From the NCBI GenBank assembly GCA_019423005.1, contig JAHZCF010000104.1, positions 1 through 16,051 of the forward strand: a DNA stretch of 16,051 nucleotides. Reading direction: 5' to 3'. Below, one piece after another: positions 1 through 6,756 of the stretch. The notes below the pieces were generated by a model. It was given only the letters and a program-made list of their open reading frames with translations. It did no database searches and had not been told where the DNA came from. Each line of letters starts with the position of its first letter. Within the stretch, counting starts at the first letter, position 1. Position numbers and translations under genes: made by a program. The DNA is from Haemophilus sp. Lineage in GTDB: Bacteria; Pseudomonadota; Gammaproteobacteria; Enterobacterales; Pasteurellaceae.

Positions 1-207
1 CATATTGGTATTTATGCTTACCGTGCGGGCTTTATTAAACAATATGTGCAATGGGTACCAACACAATTAGAAAACTTAGAGAAATTAGAGCAACTCCGTG
101 TATTGTGGTACGGAGAGCGTATTCACGTTGAATTAGCGAAAGAAGTCCCGGCTGTTGGTGTAGATACAGCAGAAGATTTAGAAAAAGTGCGGTCAATTTT
201 GGCGTAG
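1..207 (+). CDS. kdsB: 3-deoxy-manno-octulosonate cytidylyltransferase, C-terminal part (cut by window edge)
   Basis: Only the last 68 codons are present, open from base 1 in frame 1 to a TAG stop. KdsB activates Kdo as CMP-Kdo in the cytoplasm for lipopolysaccharide inner-core synthesis. The fragment has the family's C-terminal signature: HIGIYAYRAGF near the start, LEQLRVLWYGERIHV in the middle and GVDTAEDLEKVR near the end, closely matching what I recall of E. coli KdsB. The last codons (KVRS) are spelled with a DNA uptake sequence, four codons before the stop. The stop lies 9 bases upstream of uvrC, so the two genes are probably co-transcribed. The nucleotide-binding N-terminus is outside the window. 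Identity is secure from the conserved tail. Confidence 0.93.
   Translation, partial: HIGIYAYRAGFIKQYVQWVPTQLENLEKLEQLRVLWYGERIHVELAKEVPAVGVDTAEDLEKVRSILA
185..193 (+). repeat. Hin-type DNA uptake sequence in kdsB
   Basis: Exact AAGTGCGGT, extended to AAAGTGCGGTC and followed by an AT-rich stretch as expected for a functional USS. It codes KVR near the kdsB C-terminus. Confidence 0.95.
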
Positions 208-216
208 TTTTTACTG

Positions 217-2043
217 ATGTTTGACTCTAAAAAGTTTCTCTCAGACGTTTCTCATGAACCTGGTGTTTATCGTATGTATGACGATAAAGATCAGGTTATT
301 TATGTGGGCAAAGCGAAAGATCTTAAAAAGCGCCTTTCCAGCTACTTCCGAAAAAACTTAAGCAGCAAAAAAACAGAAGCATTGGTGTCGTCAATTCATC
401 ATATTGATACGACGATTACTTCTTCTGAAACAGAAGCATTATTGCTTGAGCATAATTTCATTAAGCTTTATCAACCTCGTTATAATGTGTTATTGCGAGA
501 TGATAAATCTTATCCTTTTATTTTACTGACGAAAGAACGTCATCCTCGTATTACTTCTTATCGTGGAACGAAAAAAATTGCAGGCGAGTATTTCGGACCT
601 TATCCTCATGCAGGTGCAGTACGTGAAACCTTGTCGTTAATGCAAAAACTATTCCCTGTTCGTCAATGTGAAAATTCGGTTTATAACAATCGTTCCCGCC
701 CTTGTTTGCAATATCAAATCGGGCGTTGCTCAGCACCTTGTGTGCTGGGGTATGTGACAGATGAAGAATATAACCAACAAGTGGAATTAGCGCGATTATT
801 TTTGCAAGGAAAAGATCAGCAAGTATTAGATTACCTCATTGGCAAAATGGAGCAGGCGAGCCGTGATTTAGATTTTGAAGGGGCGGCTCGTTATCGTGAT
901 CAAATTCAAGCCGTTCGTGCAGTTATCGAAAAACAATTCGTATCCAATGAGCGTTTGGACGATATGGATATTATGTCTATTGCGTATCAGCATGGTTTAG
1001 CTTGTGTTCAGGTGATGTTTATTCGTCAAGGCAAAGTATTGGGCAATCGCAGTTATTTTCCGAAAGTGCCTGCTAATACAGATTTCTCCGAATTAACCGC
1101 AACGTTTGTTGGGCAGTTTTATTTGCAAGGCCATCAAGGCAGAAGTATCCCTAATAGTATTATTGTGGATCATAAATTAGATGAAAAAGCGGAGCTTGAA
1201 GCCTTATTAACTGAACAAGCTGGCCGAAAAGTGGTGATACAAGAATCCGCTAAAGGCGATAAAGGTAAATATCTGCAACTAGCGCAAATTAATGCCAAAG
1301 CAGCTTTGGCAACTCAGCTCAAACAATCTTCTCGAATGCACGAACGTTATCAAGCGCTTTGCGAATTGCTCGATATGCCTGAAATTAAACGTATGGAATG
1401 TTTTGATATTAGCCATACGATGGGGAATCAAACCGTGGCATCTTGCGTGGTATTTAATCAAGAAGGCCCACTGAAATCAGATTATCGCCGTTTTAATATT
1501 GAAGGCATTACTGGTGGCGATGATTATGCAGCGATGGAGCAAGCCTTAAAGAAACGTTACGATCGCGATCTTGATGAAGATAAAATCCCCGATATTATTT
1601 TTATTGATGGTGGTAAAGGGCAGCTTAATCGTGCCTTAGAGGTTTTTCATCACCTCAACGTAAAATGGGATAAAAATCGACCGCACTTAATTGGTGTGGC
1701 AAAAGGTGTGGATCGTCGAGCAGGACAAGAGGTGTTGATTATCAGCAAACAAGATCGTGAAATCCATTTGCCGGATGATAGCCTTGCCCTGCATTTAATC
1801 CAATATATTCGAGATGAAAGCCATAATCATGCAATTAGCGGCCATCGTCAAAAACGTCAAAAAGCCTTTACCCAAAGTGGATTGGAAACCATTGAAGGGG
1901 TAGGCGCTAAACGACGTCAAGCCTTGTTGAAATATTTAGGAGGATTGCAAGGTGTCAAAAATGCCACATTAGATGAAATTGCCTCTGTACCCGGTATTTC
2001 TAAAGCCTTAGCAGAAAAGATTTTCGAGACCTTAAAAAGTTAG
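217..2043 (+). CDS. uvrC: UvrABC excinuclease subunit C
   Basis: UvrC makes the two incisions flanking a DNA lesion in nucleotide excision repair, after UvrA and UvrB load. At 608 aa it has full family length. Domains in order: GIY-YIG nuclease for the 3' incision (about 14-95; GVYRM at 16-20, YVGKA at 29-33, metal-binding E78); four cysteines at 151, 163, 171 and 175 with the 12/8/4 spacing of the UvrC iron-sulfur cluster; a UVR motif that binds UvrB (about 204-239); an RNase H-like nuclease for the 5' incision with D397 (in FDISH), D435/D436, D464 (in FIDGGKGQL) and H536; and a C-terminal double helix-hairpin-helix (about 555-608). The ATG at 217 gives the usual N-terminus, but no good Shine-Dalgarno precedes it, so translation may depend on the kdsB stop 9 bases upstream. 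One uptake sequence lies inside (1680-1688). Confidence 0.97.
   Translation: MFDSKKFLSDVSHEPGVYRMYDDKDQVIYVGKAKDLKKRLSSYFRKNLSSKKTEALVSSIHHIDTTITSSETEALLLEHNFIKLYQPRYNVLLRDDKSYPFILLTKERHPRITSYRGTKKIAGEYFGPYPHAGAVRETLSLMQKLFPVRQCENSVYNNRSRPCLQYQIGRCSAPCVLGYVTDEEYNQQVELARLFLQGKDQQVLDYLIGKMEQASRDLDFEGAARYRDQIQAVRAVIEKQFVSNERLDDMDIMSIAYQHGLACVQVMFIRQGKVLGNRSYFPKVPANTDFSELTATFVGQFYLQGHQGRSIPNSIIVDHKLDEKAELEALLTEQAGRKVVIQESAKGDKGKYLQLAQINAKAALATQLKQSSRMHERYQALCELLDMPEIKRMECFDISHTMGNQTVASCVVFNQEGPLKSDYRRFNIEGITGGDDYAAMEQALKKRYDRDLDEDKIPDIIFIDGGKGQLNRALEVFHHLNVKWDKNRPHLIGVAKGVDRRAGQEVLIISKQDREIHLPDDSLALHLIQYIRDESHNHAISGHRQKRQKAFTQSGLETIEGVGAKRRQALLKYLGGLQGVKNATLDEIASVPGISKALAEKIFETLKS
1680..1688 (-). 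repeat. Hin-type DNA uptake sequence in uvrC
   Basis: Exact core on the minus strand (plus strand ACCGCACTT); read in the gene as Arg-Pro-His-Leu. Confidence 0.92.
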
Positions 2044-2051
2044 GAAAAATC

Positions 2052-2079
2052 TTGATTTTCTACGCGAACTGTCTATTAT
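2052..2079 (+). promoter_or_regulatory. Candidate sigma-70 promoter for the TerC-family gene
   Basis: A -35-like TTGATT (2052-2057), a 16-base spacer and a -10-like TATTAT (2074-2079) lie in the 69-base uvrC/terC gap. Transcription would start near 2086, giving a leader of roughly 27 bases. That is too short for the manganese- or pH-sensing leaders found before some terC relatives. Seen by eye; readthrough from uvrC is also possible. Confidence 0.4.
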
Positions 2080-2112
2080 TTCAACCTTTCGGATTTTATA
2101 TAGGAACATATT

Positions 2113-2832
2113 ATGTTTGAATGGCTTGTTGATCCCGAAGCATGGATTTCATTGCTCACTTTGACCGCACTTGAAATCGTCTTGGGTATCGATAACATTA
2201 TTTTTATTAGTATTTTAGTGGGACGCTTACCTGCGAATCAACGCCAATCTGGTCGTATTATCGGTCTTGGGTTAGCGATGATTACTCGTATTTTACTTCT
2301 TGTTTCCCTTTCTTGGATGATGAAATTAACGGAGCCGTTATTTACTTTAGTCGGTCAGGAAATTTCAGGCCGTGATTTGATTTTATTCCTTGGGGGCTTA
2401 TTCTTGATTGTAAAAAGTATAGGTGAAATCAAAGAAGCGATGCATCCTGAAGCACATCATGAAGAAGACACGAACAAGAAGAAAGTCAGTTACTTGGGCG
2501 TGTTAATCCAAATTGCAGTTTTAGATATTGTGTTTTCTTTAGACTCTGTGATTACGGCAGTAGGCATGGCAAACCACCTTCCCGTGATGATTTTGGCGAT
2601 TATGCTTGCGGTTGGTGTCATGATGTTTGCGGCGAAACCAATTGGTGATTTTGTAGATACTCATCCAACATTGAAGATTTTAGCCTTAGCCTTCTTAATT
2701 TTAGTGGGCATAAGTTTAATTGCAGAAAGCTTAGATATTCATATTCCGAAAGGCTACATTTACTTTGCGATGGGCTTCTCTGCAGTGGTGGAAATGCTCA
2801 ACATTAAGATGAGAAAAGCACTAGGACATTAA
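2113..2832 (+). CDS. TerC-family integral membrane protein (YgdQ-like)
   Basis: A 239-aa polytopic inner-membrane protein with about seven hydrophobic segments (roughly 12-36, 46-70, 88-102, 127-150, 154-174, 186-206, 213-231). Family hallmarks are the two repeated acidic motifs inside membrane segments, EIVLGIDNIIF (E21, D27) and DIVFSLDSV (D138, D144), showing the internal duplication of the TerC fold. A histidine- and acid-rich loop (about 108-124) separates the halves. Relatives include TerC, Alx and YgdQ; some members export manganese or help metalate exported proteins, so a metal role is plausible, but the substrate cannot be read from sequence. AGGAA (2102-2106) sits 6 bases before the ATG. 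An uptake sequence overlaps codons LTAL near the N-terminus. The gene converges on hitC and shares its terminator. Confidence 0.9.
   Translation: MFEWLVDPEAWISLLTLTALEIVLGIDNIIFISILVGRLPANQRQSGRIIGLGLAMITRILLLVSLSWMMKLTEPLFTLVGQEISGRDLILFLGGLFLIVKSIGEIKEAMHPEAHHEEDTNKKKVSYLGVLIQIAVLDIVFSLDSVITAVGMANHLPVMILAIMLAVGVMMFAAKPIGDFVDTHPTLKILALAFLILVGISLIAESLDIHIPKGYIYFAMGFSAVVEMLNIKMRKALGH
2164..2172 (-). repeat. Hin-type DNA uptake sequence in the TerC-family gene
   Basis: Exact core on the minus strand; read in the gene as Leu-Thr-Ala-Leu. Last Hin-type copy before a 5-kb USS-free interval. Confidence 0.92.
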
Positions 2833-2838
2833 TTACAT

Positions 2839-2871
2839 AAAAAGGGCGGAACAATGTGTTCCGCCTTTTTT
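2839..2871. terminator. Bidirectional rho-independent terminator between terC-family gene and hitC
   Basis: A perfect 9-bp stem (2845-2853 with 2857-2865, loop ATG) is flanked by an A-run on the left (2839-2843) and a T-run on the right (2866-2871). It therefore works for both converging genes. The T-run overlaps the hitC stop codon at 2870-2872. Confidence 0.9.
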
Positions 2872-3922
2872 AGTGATGATAGAAAACCCCTTTCCCGTAT
2901 AAATACAGTGTGACTTGTTCTCCAATTTGGTAATGATTAATGAGATCTTCATTAAGATTAAATTCATAACCGCCTACATCAATACAAAGATTAATGGCGC
3001 GTCCTCTCGATTCAATCCGTTTAATCTCACCGTTAAAAGAAGCGGTCGGATCTTGGATTTTTTTTGCAAGAGAGAATTGCTCAGGGCGGAATAAAACCTT
3101 CCCTTGCGTATGACCATTTCCTTTATTTTCTACAGCAACCTCACCTAATTGACAGGTCGCGATGGCATCATTTTTTAACGTTGCAGGGAAAATAATACTT
3201 TCTCCGATAAATGTTGCGATGGATAAATGCTGCGGTGACCAATACAGTGTTTTAGGTGTCGCAATTTGGAGGATTCTTCCTTCTTGAATCACCGCAATTT
3301 TATCTGCATAACAGAGCGCTTCATCACGATCATGGGTCACAAATATAGCGGATGAGCCACTTTCTCTTAATACTTGTAACATATCGTAACGAATTTGATT
3401 TCTCAGATGCTCATCTAACGCACTGAATGGCTCATCAAACAGGATTAACTCAGGGCTTGGTGCAAGTGCTCGAGCAAGTGCAACACGTTGCTGTTGACCA
3501 CCAGAAAGCTGATGGGGGAAACGGTCAGCTAAGCTACTAATGCCCGTCAGTTTCATCACGTCCAGTATGCGTTGTTTTTCCGCTTCTGTTTTTCCTTTGC
3601 CATCGCCTAAGCCATAAGCAATATTGCGGTAAACATTTAAATGAGGAAATAGCACGCCTTCTTGTACCACATAGCCTAATTTGCGTTGCTGGGTCGGCAC
3701 ATTGAGATTTTCTTTAAAAATAGGTTGATTCTTTAACCAAATCTCACCGCTTGTTGGTTGTTCAAAACCAGCAATGCTACGCAATAAGGTGGTTTTTCCA
3801 CAACCAGATGCGCCAAGAAGAAACAAAATTTCCCCTTTCTCTAATTGCAGAGAGATATTATGTAGAACCTGGTGCCCGTTAAAGGATTTATTCAAATTTT
3901 TAATGTCGAGTAATGTTGTCAT
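2870..3922 (-). CDS. hitC: Ferric iron ABC transporter ATP-binding protein
   Basis: A 350-aa ATPase that powers Fe3+ import through HitB; cytoplasmic, acting as a dimer. All ABC motifs are present: Walker A GASGCGKT (37-44, K43), Q-loop Q87, signature LSGGQ (139-143), Walker B ILFDEP (160-165, catalytic E164), D-loop SALD (167-170) and switch H197. The C-terminal part (about 245-350) matches the TOBE-like regulatory domain of FbpC/PotA-type ATPases and explains the length. Last gene of hitABC: 13 bases separate it from the hitB stop, with GAGAAG six bases before the ATG. The FbpC assignment rests on motifs, domain layout and operon context, since the ATPase alone could pass for a spermidine or sulfate importer subunit. 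The gene contains no Hin-type uptake sequence but does carry one Apl-type core (3746-3754). Confidence 0.93.
   Translation of the reverse strand: MTTLLDIKNLNKSFNGHQVLHNISLQLEKGEILFLLGASGCGKTTLLRSIAGFEQPTSGEIWLKNQPIFKENLNVPTQQRKLGYVVQEGVLFPHLNVYRNIAYGLGDGKGKTEAEKQRILDVMKLTGISSLADRFPHQLSGGQQQRVALARALAPSPELILFDEPFSALDEHLRNQIRYDMLQVLRESGSSAIFVTHDRDEALCYADKIAVIQEGRILQIATPKTLYWSPQHLSIATFIGESIIFPATLKNDAIATCQLGEVAVENKGNGHTQGKVLFRPEQFSLAKKIQDPTASFNGEIKRIESRGRAINLCIDVGGYEFNLNEDLINHYQIGEQVTLYLYGKGVFYHH
3746..3754 (-). repeat. Apl-type DNA uptake core (ACAAGCGGT), single copy
   Basis: An exact match on the minus strand to the 9-mer used by the Actinobacillus pleuropneumoniae branch of Pasteurellaceae. 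It lies inside hitC over the codons for TSGE. The rest of the window uses the Hin-type core, so this may be a relic of transfer or chance. I estimate roughly a one in eight chance of one such 9-mer in a window this size. Confidence 0.35.
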
Positions 3923-3935
3923 TTTTATCTTCTCG

Positions 3936-5456
3936 TTATTTAAAACCGTATCGTTTCAGTAAAAATACAGGAATCCCTGAAAATAGCACTAACATAATGG
4001 CATAAGGCGTTGCTGCCGCATATTGTGCATCAGAGGTATATTCCCATACGGCGGTTGAAAGCGTTTTAATATCATTCGGAGTCAGTAATAGGGTTGCTGT
4101 GAGCTCTTTCATTAAGTTTAAAAACACTAAAGCAAAAGCCGCTGCAATCCCTGGTAACATGGCTGGGATGACCAAGGTACGGAAAATATAAAAGTTGCTA
4201 CGACCTAAGCTTTGTCCTACCTTTTCGATGTTGCTAGACATTTGTTCAAGCGAACTACGCAAGGTCGTTTGCGCCATAGGAAGATAAAGCATAAAGTAGG
4301 CGACGATAACCATGGCAAAGGTTTGATAAAGCGAATACGCATAGTTGATGGTAAAGAAGACCAACGATAATGCGATAACGAGCCCTGGTACTGCGTGAAG
4401 TAGATAAGGGATTCGATCAAGCCAAATCGTTAATTTACTGCGATAGCGCACTGCAGCCCATACCAACGGTAAGGCACAAATAACGGTAAGTGTTGCCCCC
4501 AGTGTTGATATAGTCAGTGAATTTGTGAAGGCGGTAAAAAATTCCCCAAAATCGACCGCAACTTCAATGGAACTTCCCATGGTTAGCCAATAAATCAGCA
4601 TAGTAATTGGCACACCAATACTGAGCACAAAAATGGTCGTGAAAAAGCTCACGACTAAAATTTGTTTTCCTGCTGAGAGCGTTTTCAACGGATACGGACG
4701 TATTACGCCTTTGCCGCTTTGATAGAGTGTTTGTGTGCCTCTAAAACGAATTTCTCCCATCACAACAAGGATACAAATGACCATTAACACGCCAGAGAGT
4801 AAGGCGGCGGTGTTGTTATTAAAAGCCATTTCATATTCTTGGAAAATAGCTGTGGTGAAGGTTTGATAATTTAAAATAGAAACCGCACCGAACTCTACCA
4901 ACATATGAAGTGCAATTAGTAATACGCTGCTACCGATAGCGGGTTTGAGTTGCGGGAAAATCGCATGCCAAAATGTGTAAGCCTGGCTTTTAGCCAATGA
5001 AAGGCTCACTTCTTCTAAAGAGCGGTCGAGTCTTTTTAAGGTCGCTGCGACAGGGAGATATGCAAGCGGGAAAGAACTCAGCGTCATAATGCCGATGGTT
5101 CCCCACAAGCCTTCCACTCTGAAGGTGAGACTGATCCAAGTAAAACAACTGACAAAAGCCGGAATACAAAGAGGGAGCGTCATGGCTACTTGGAAAAAGC
5201 CTTTTCCCCAAAAGCGATAACGTTCTAATAAAAATGCACATAATGTGCCGAGAATAATGGCAAAAAGTGTGACAAATACCATTAAAAGTAGGGTATTACT
5301 GAGCAATTCCCACATTCTTGGGCGCCAAAGTAATTCAATGCTGCGAGCTAATCCTACATCTGCAGCACGCTCAATAACATATAAAAAAGGTAATAATAAT
5401 GGCAAACTAATCAGCACGATTAAGGCTATAAGCCAGCGAGGGGGGCGATTAGACAC
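3936..5456 (-). CDS. hitB: Ferric iron ABC transporter permease
   Basis: A 506-aa inner-membrane permease with two homologous halves, as expected for FbpB/HitB, in which one chain supplies both permease units. Hydrophobic segments run along the whole length. Each half carries an EAA-type coupling loop that docks on the ATPase: about 148-176 (EEVSLSLAKSQAYTFWHAIF) and about 410-438 (IEKVGQSLGRSNFYIFRTLV). The length equals that of H. influenzae HitB as I recall it. Translation starts at a GTG (5456), preceded by AAGGA six bases upstream. No ATG gives a better N-terminus, and the following SNRPPRWLIALIVLISL is a typical first membrane helix. It lies 96 bases downstream of hitA, with a strong hairpin between, and 13 bases upstream of hitC. 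It would accept Fe3+ from HitA at the periplasmic face. Confidence 0.95.
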   Translation of the reverse strand: MSNRPPRWLIALIVLISLPLLLPFLYVIERAADVGLARSIELLWRPRMWELLSNTLLLMVFVTLFAIILGTLCAFLLERYRFWGKGFFQVAMTLPLCIPAFVSCFTWISLTFRVEGLWGTIGIMTLSSFPLAYLPVAATLKRLDRSLEEVSLSLAKSQAYTFWHAIFPQLKPAIGSSVLLIALHMLVEFGAVSILNYQTFTTAIFQEYEMAFNNNTAALLSGVLMVICILVVMGEIRFRGTQTLYQSGKGVIRPYPLKTLSAGKQILVVSFFTTIFVLSIGVPITMLIYWLTMGSSIEVAVDFGEFFTAFTNSLTISTLGATLTVICALPLVWAAVRYRSKLTIWLDRIPYLLHAVPGLVIALSLVFFTINYAYSLYQTFAMVIVAYFMLYLPMAQTTLRSSLEQMSSNIEKVGQSLGRSNFYIFRTLVIPAMLPGIAAAFALVFLNLMKELTATLLLTPNDIKTLSTAVWEYTSDAQYAAATPYAIMLVLFSGIPVFLLKRYGFK

Positions 5457-5505
5457 AAAAAATCCTTTAAAATATCAGTGTAGAGTAAGTAGAGTAAATA
5501 ACAGA

Positions 5506-5526
5506 AGGGCGTGTATTACACGCCCT
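5506..5526 (-). other. Intercistronic hairpin between hitA and hitB
   Basis: AGGGCGTGT (5506-5514) pairs with ACACGCCCT (5518-5526), a nine-base-pair GC-rich stem with a three-base loop. Reading toward hitB, no clean T-run follows (TCTGTTATTT), so this looks less like a full terminator than an RNA-stabilising or partially terminating hairpin. It would allow more hitA than hitBC product, as is common for binding-protein genes. Confidence 0.7.
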
Positions 5527-5552
5527 ATATTACATAGCATAGCAAACTAAAC

Positions 5553-6551
5553 TTATTTCAAACCAGCTTCTTCAATAAGTTTGTTTGCGTTGTCTTTGTC
5601 TTCAGAAGTCGTTGCAGAAACAACAGGTGCTTCTAATTTCGCATAAGGTTCCATGTTAAATGGGGAAACCACATCAGAGCGAAGTGGGTATTCTGCACGT
5701 ACAGAAACAAATGCTTCTTGCCCTTCTTTACTTGCTAAGAAATCAACGAATTTTTTCGCTTCTTCTTTATTTTTAGAACCTTTTAATACAGCTGCACCAG
5801 AATAGGTCACTAATGCACCTGGATCTTGATGACGAATGAAGTAAAGACGTGTTTTGAGATTATCAGCACCTTTTTCTTTTGCAAGTGCATACCAGTAATA
5901 GTTGTTGATTAACGCTGCGGGCACTTCACCATTTTCAACCGCTTGAAGAGCAACGCTGTTTTTCGCATAAAGTTTACCGTTTTCTTTTAAGCCTTTTAAC
6001 CATTTAAGAGCGGCATCTTTACCTTTTAATTTGGTAATCGCAACAACTTGCTCCAAGAATGCACCTGAAGTCGGAACATAACCAATTTTGTCTTTCCATT
6101 TTGGTGTTGCATAATCTAACACGGATTTTTCCATGTCTTTTTCAGATAATTTAGTGTGATCGTAAACCACTACTCGAGAACGACCGCTTAGCGCGATCCA
6201 GTCTTTTTTCGATGCAACAGGCACACCTTTGTGTGCAGTTTGTTTAATTGTGTCTGCAGAAAGTGGTTCTAATAACCCCGCATCGGAGAGTGCAGCGAAA
6301 GGAGCAGTTTGTTCAGAGTAGAATACATCTGCAGGGGTTTTATCTCCCTCTTCTTTCAATTGACCCGCAAGTTGATCGCTTTTCGCACTGTTTAAGGTGA
6401 CTTTAATGCCCGTTGCTTTTGTAAATGCATCAGCAACGGCTTTTGCACCTTCTTTGTGTTGGCCGTTGTAAACGGTAATATCTGCAGAAGCGAATCCTGC
6501 AAATGCCATTAAGCCGGTAAGGGCTGCAATTTGGAAATGCTTAATTTTCAT
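5553..6551 (-). CDS. hitA: Periplasmic ferric-ion-binding protein (HitA/FbpA)
   Basis: A 332-aa precursor of the periplasmic Fe3+ carrier that delivers iron to HitBC. A 23-residue Sec signal peptide ends FASA before DITVYNGQH, giving a 309-aa mature protein. All four iron ligands known for H. influenzae FbpA are at the same mature positions: H9, E57, Y195 and Y196 (NNYYW). The phosphate-anchoring segment around 139-141 (TSGAF) is also present. I placed the start at 6551, not at the upstream in-frame ATG at 6611. The 6551 ATG has AAGGAG seven bases upstream and gives a proper signal peptide, and the 6611 ATG lies within the predicted -10 box, ahead of the likely transcription start. First gene of hitABC; a Fur box overlaps its promoter. 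Confidence 0.97.
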   Translation of the reverse strand: MKIKHFQIAALTGLMAFAGFASADITVYNGQHKEGAKAVADAFTKATGIKVTLNSAKSDQLAGQLKEEGDKTPADVFYSEQTAPFAALSDAGLLEPLSADTIKQTAHKGVPVASKKDWIALSGRSRVVVYDHTKLSEKDMEKSVLDYATPKWKDKIGYVPTSGAFLEQVVAITKLKGKDAALKWLKGLKENGKLYAKNSVALQAVENGEVPAALINNYYWYALAKEKGADNLKTRLYFIRHQDPGALVTYSGAAVLKGSKNKEEAKKFVDFLASKEGQEAFVSVRAEYPLRSDVVSPFNMEPYAKLEAPVVSATTSEDKDNANKLIEEAGLK

Positions 6552-6609
6552 GAAAACTCCTTTATGTGATTGGACAAACTGCCCATTTTCTAAAAATAAG
6601 AATCGTCTC

Positions 6610-6638
6610 ATTCTAATAACTCAGAATAGATAATGCAA
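6610..6638 (-). promoter_or_regulatory. Sigma-70-type promoter of hitABC
   Basis: On the minus strand, TTGCAT (6638-6633) and TAGAAT (6615-6610) are separated by exactly 17 bases. The -10 matches consensus at five of six positions; the -35 is weak (three of six). Transcription would begin near 6603, giving a leader of about 52 bases before hitA. The -35 lies inside the Fur box. Confidence 0.6.
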
Positions 6639-6647
6639 ATAATTCTC
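6629..6647 (-). promoter_or_regulatory. Fur box controlling hitABC
   Basis: Read on the plus strand, gataatgcaaataattctc matches the palindromic 19-base Fur consensus GATAATGATAATCATTATC at 15 of 19 positions. It covers the hitA -35 region, the expected place for iron-loaded Fur to block transcription. Its position about 118 bases upstream of gshF makes a role there less likely. Confidence 0.8.
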
Positions 6648-6756
6648 AGATATTTTTCTCTTATATCAAAATTTCATATTCCATTCTATTTTCTTACTTC
6701 GCCCCACGTTGTTTTTTCTCCATAATGTCAGGTGGAAATTTCTAATAAGGACGGAT

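Noticed and set aside
2044..2112. A manganese- or pH-responsive leader RNA before the TerC-family gene
   Set aside because: The whole gap is 69 bases and the likely leader is under 30, too short for the known leader structures.
4217..5550. Several open frames overlapping hitB on both strands
   Set aside because: They are shadows of hitB codon usage, without ribosome-binding sites or recognisable protein sequence; the same holds for the antisense frames over uvrC, gshF, ybeZ, ybeY, the cof-type gene, tpx and hisC.
2870..6551. Reading the iron operon as the related afuABC system
   Set aside because: The binding protein has the exact FbpA/HitA mature length and ligand positions (H9, E57, Y195, Y196), and the permease is one 506-aa chain as in HitB.
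6552..6611. A 20-codon N-terminal extension of hitA from an upstream ATG
   Set aside because: That ATG lies in the predicted -10 box upstream of the likely transcript start, and the extension would bury the signal peptide. The 6551 ATG has AAGGAG and gives the known protein length.
6709..6756. A 16-codon N-terminal extension of gshF
   Set aside because: The ATG at 6757 has a good AAGGA and starts the conserved family sequence; the extension has no family similarity.
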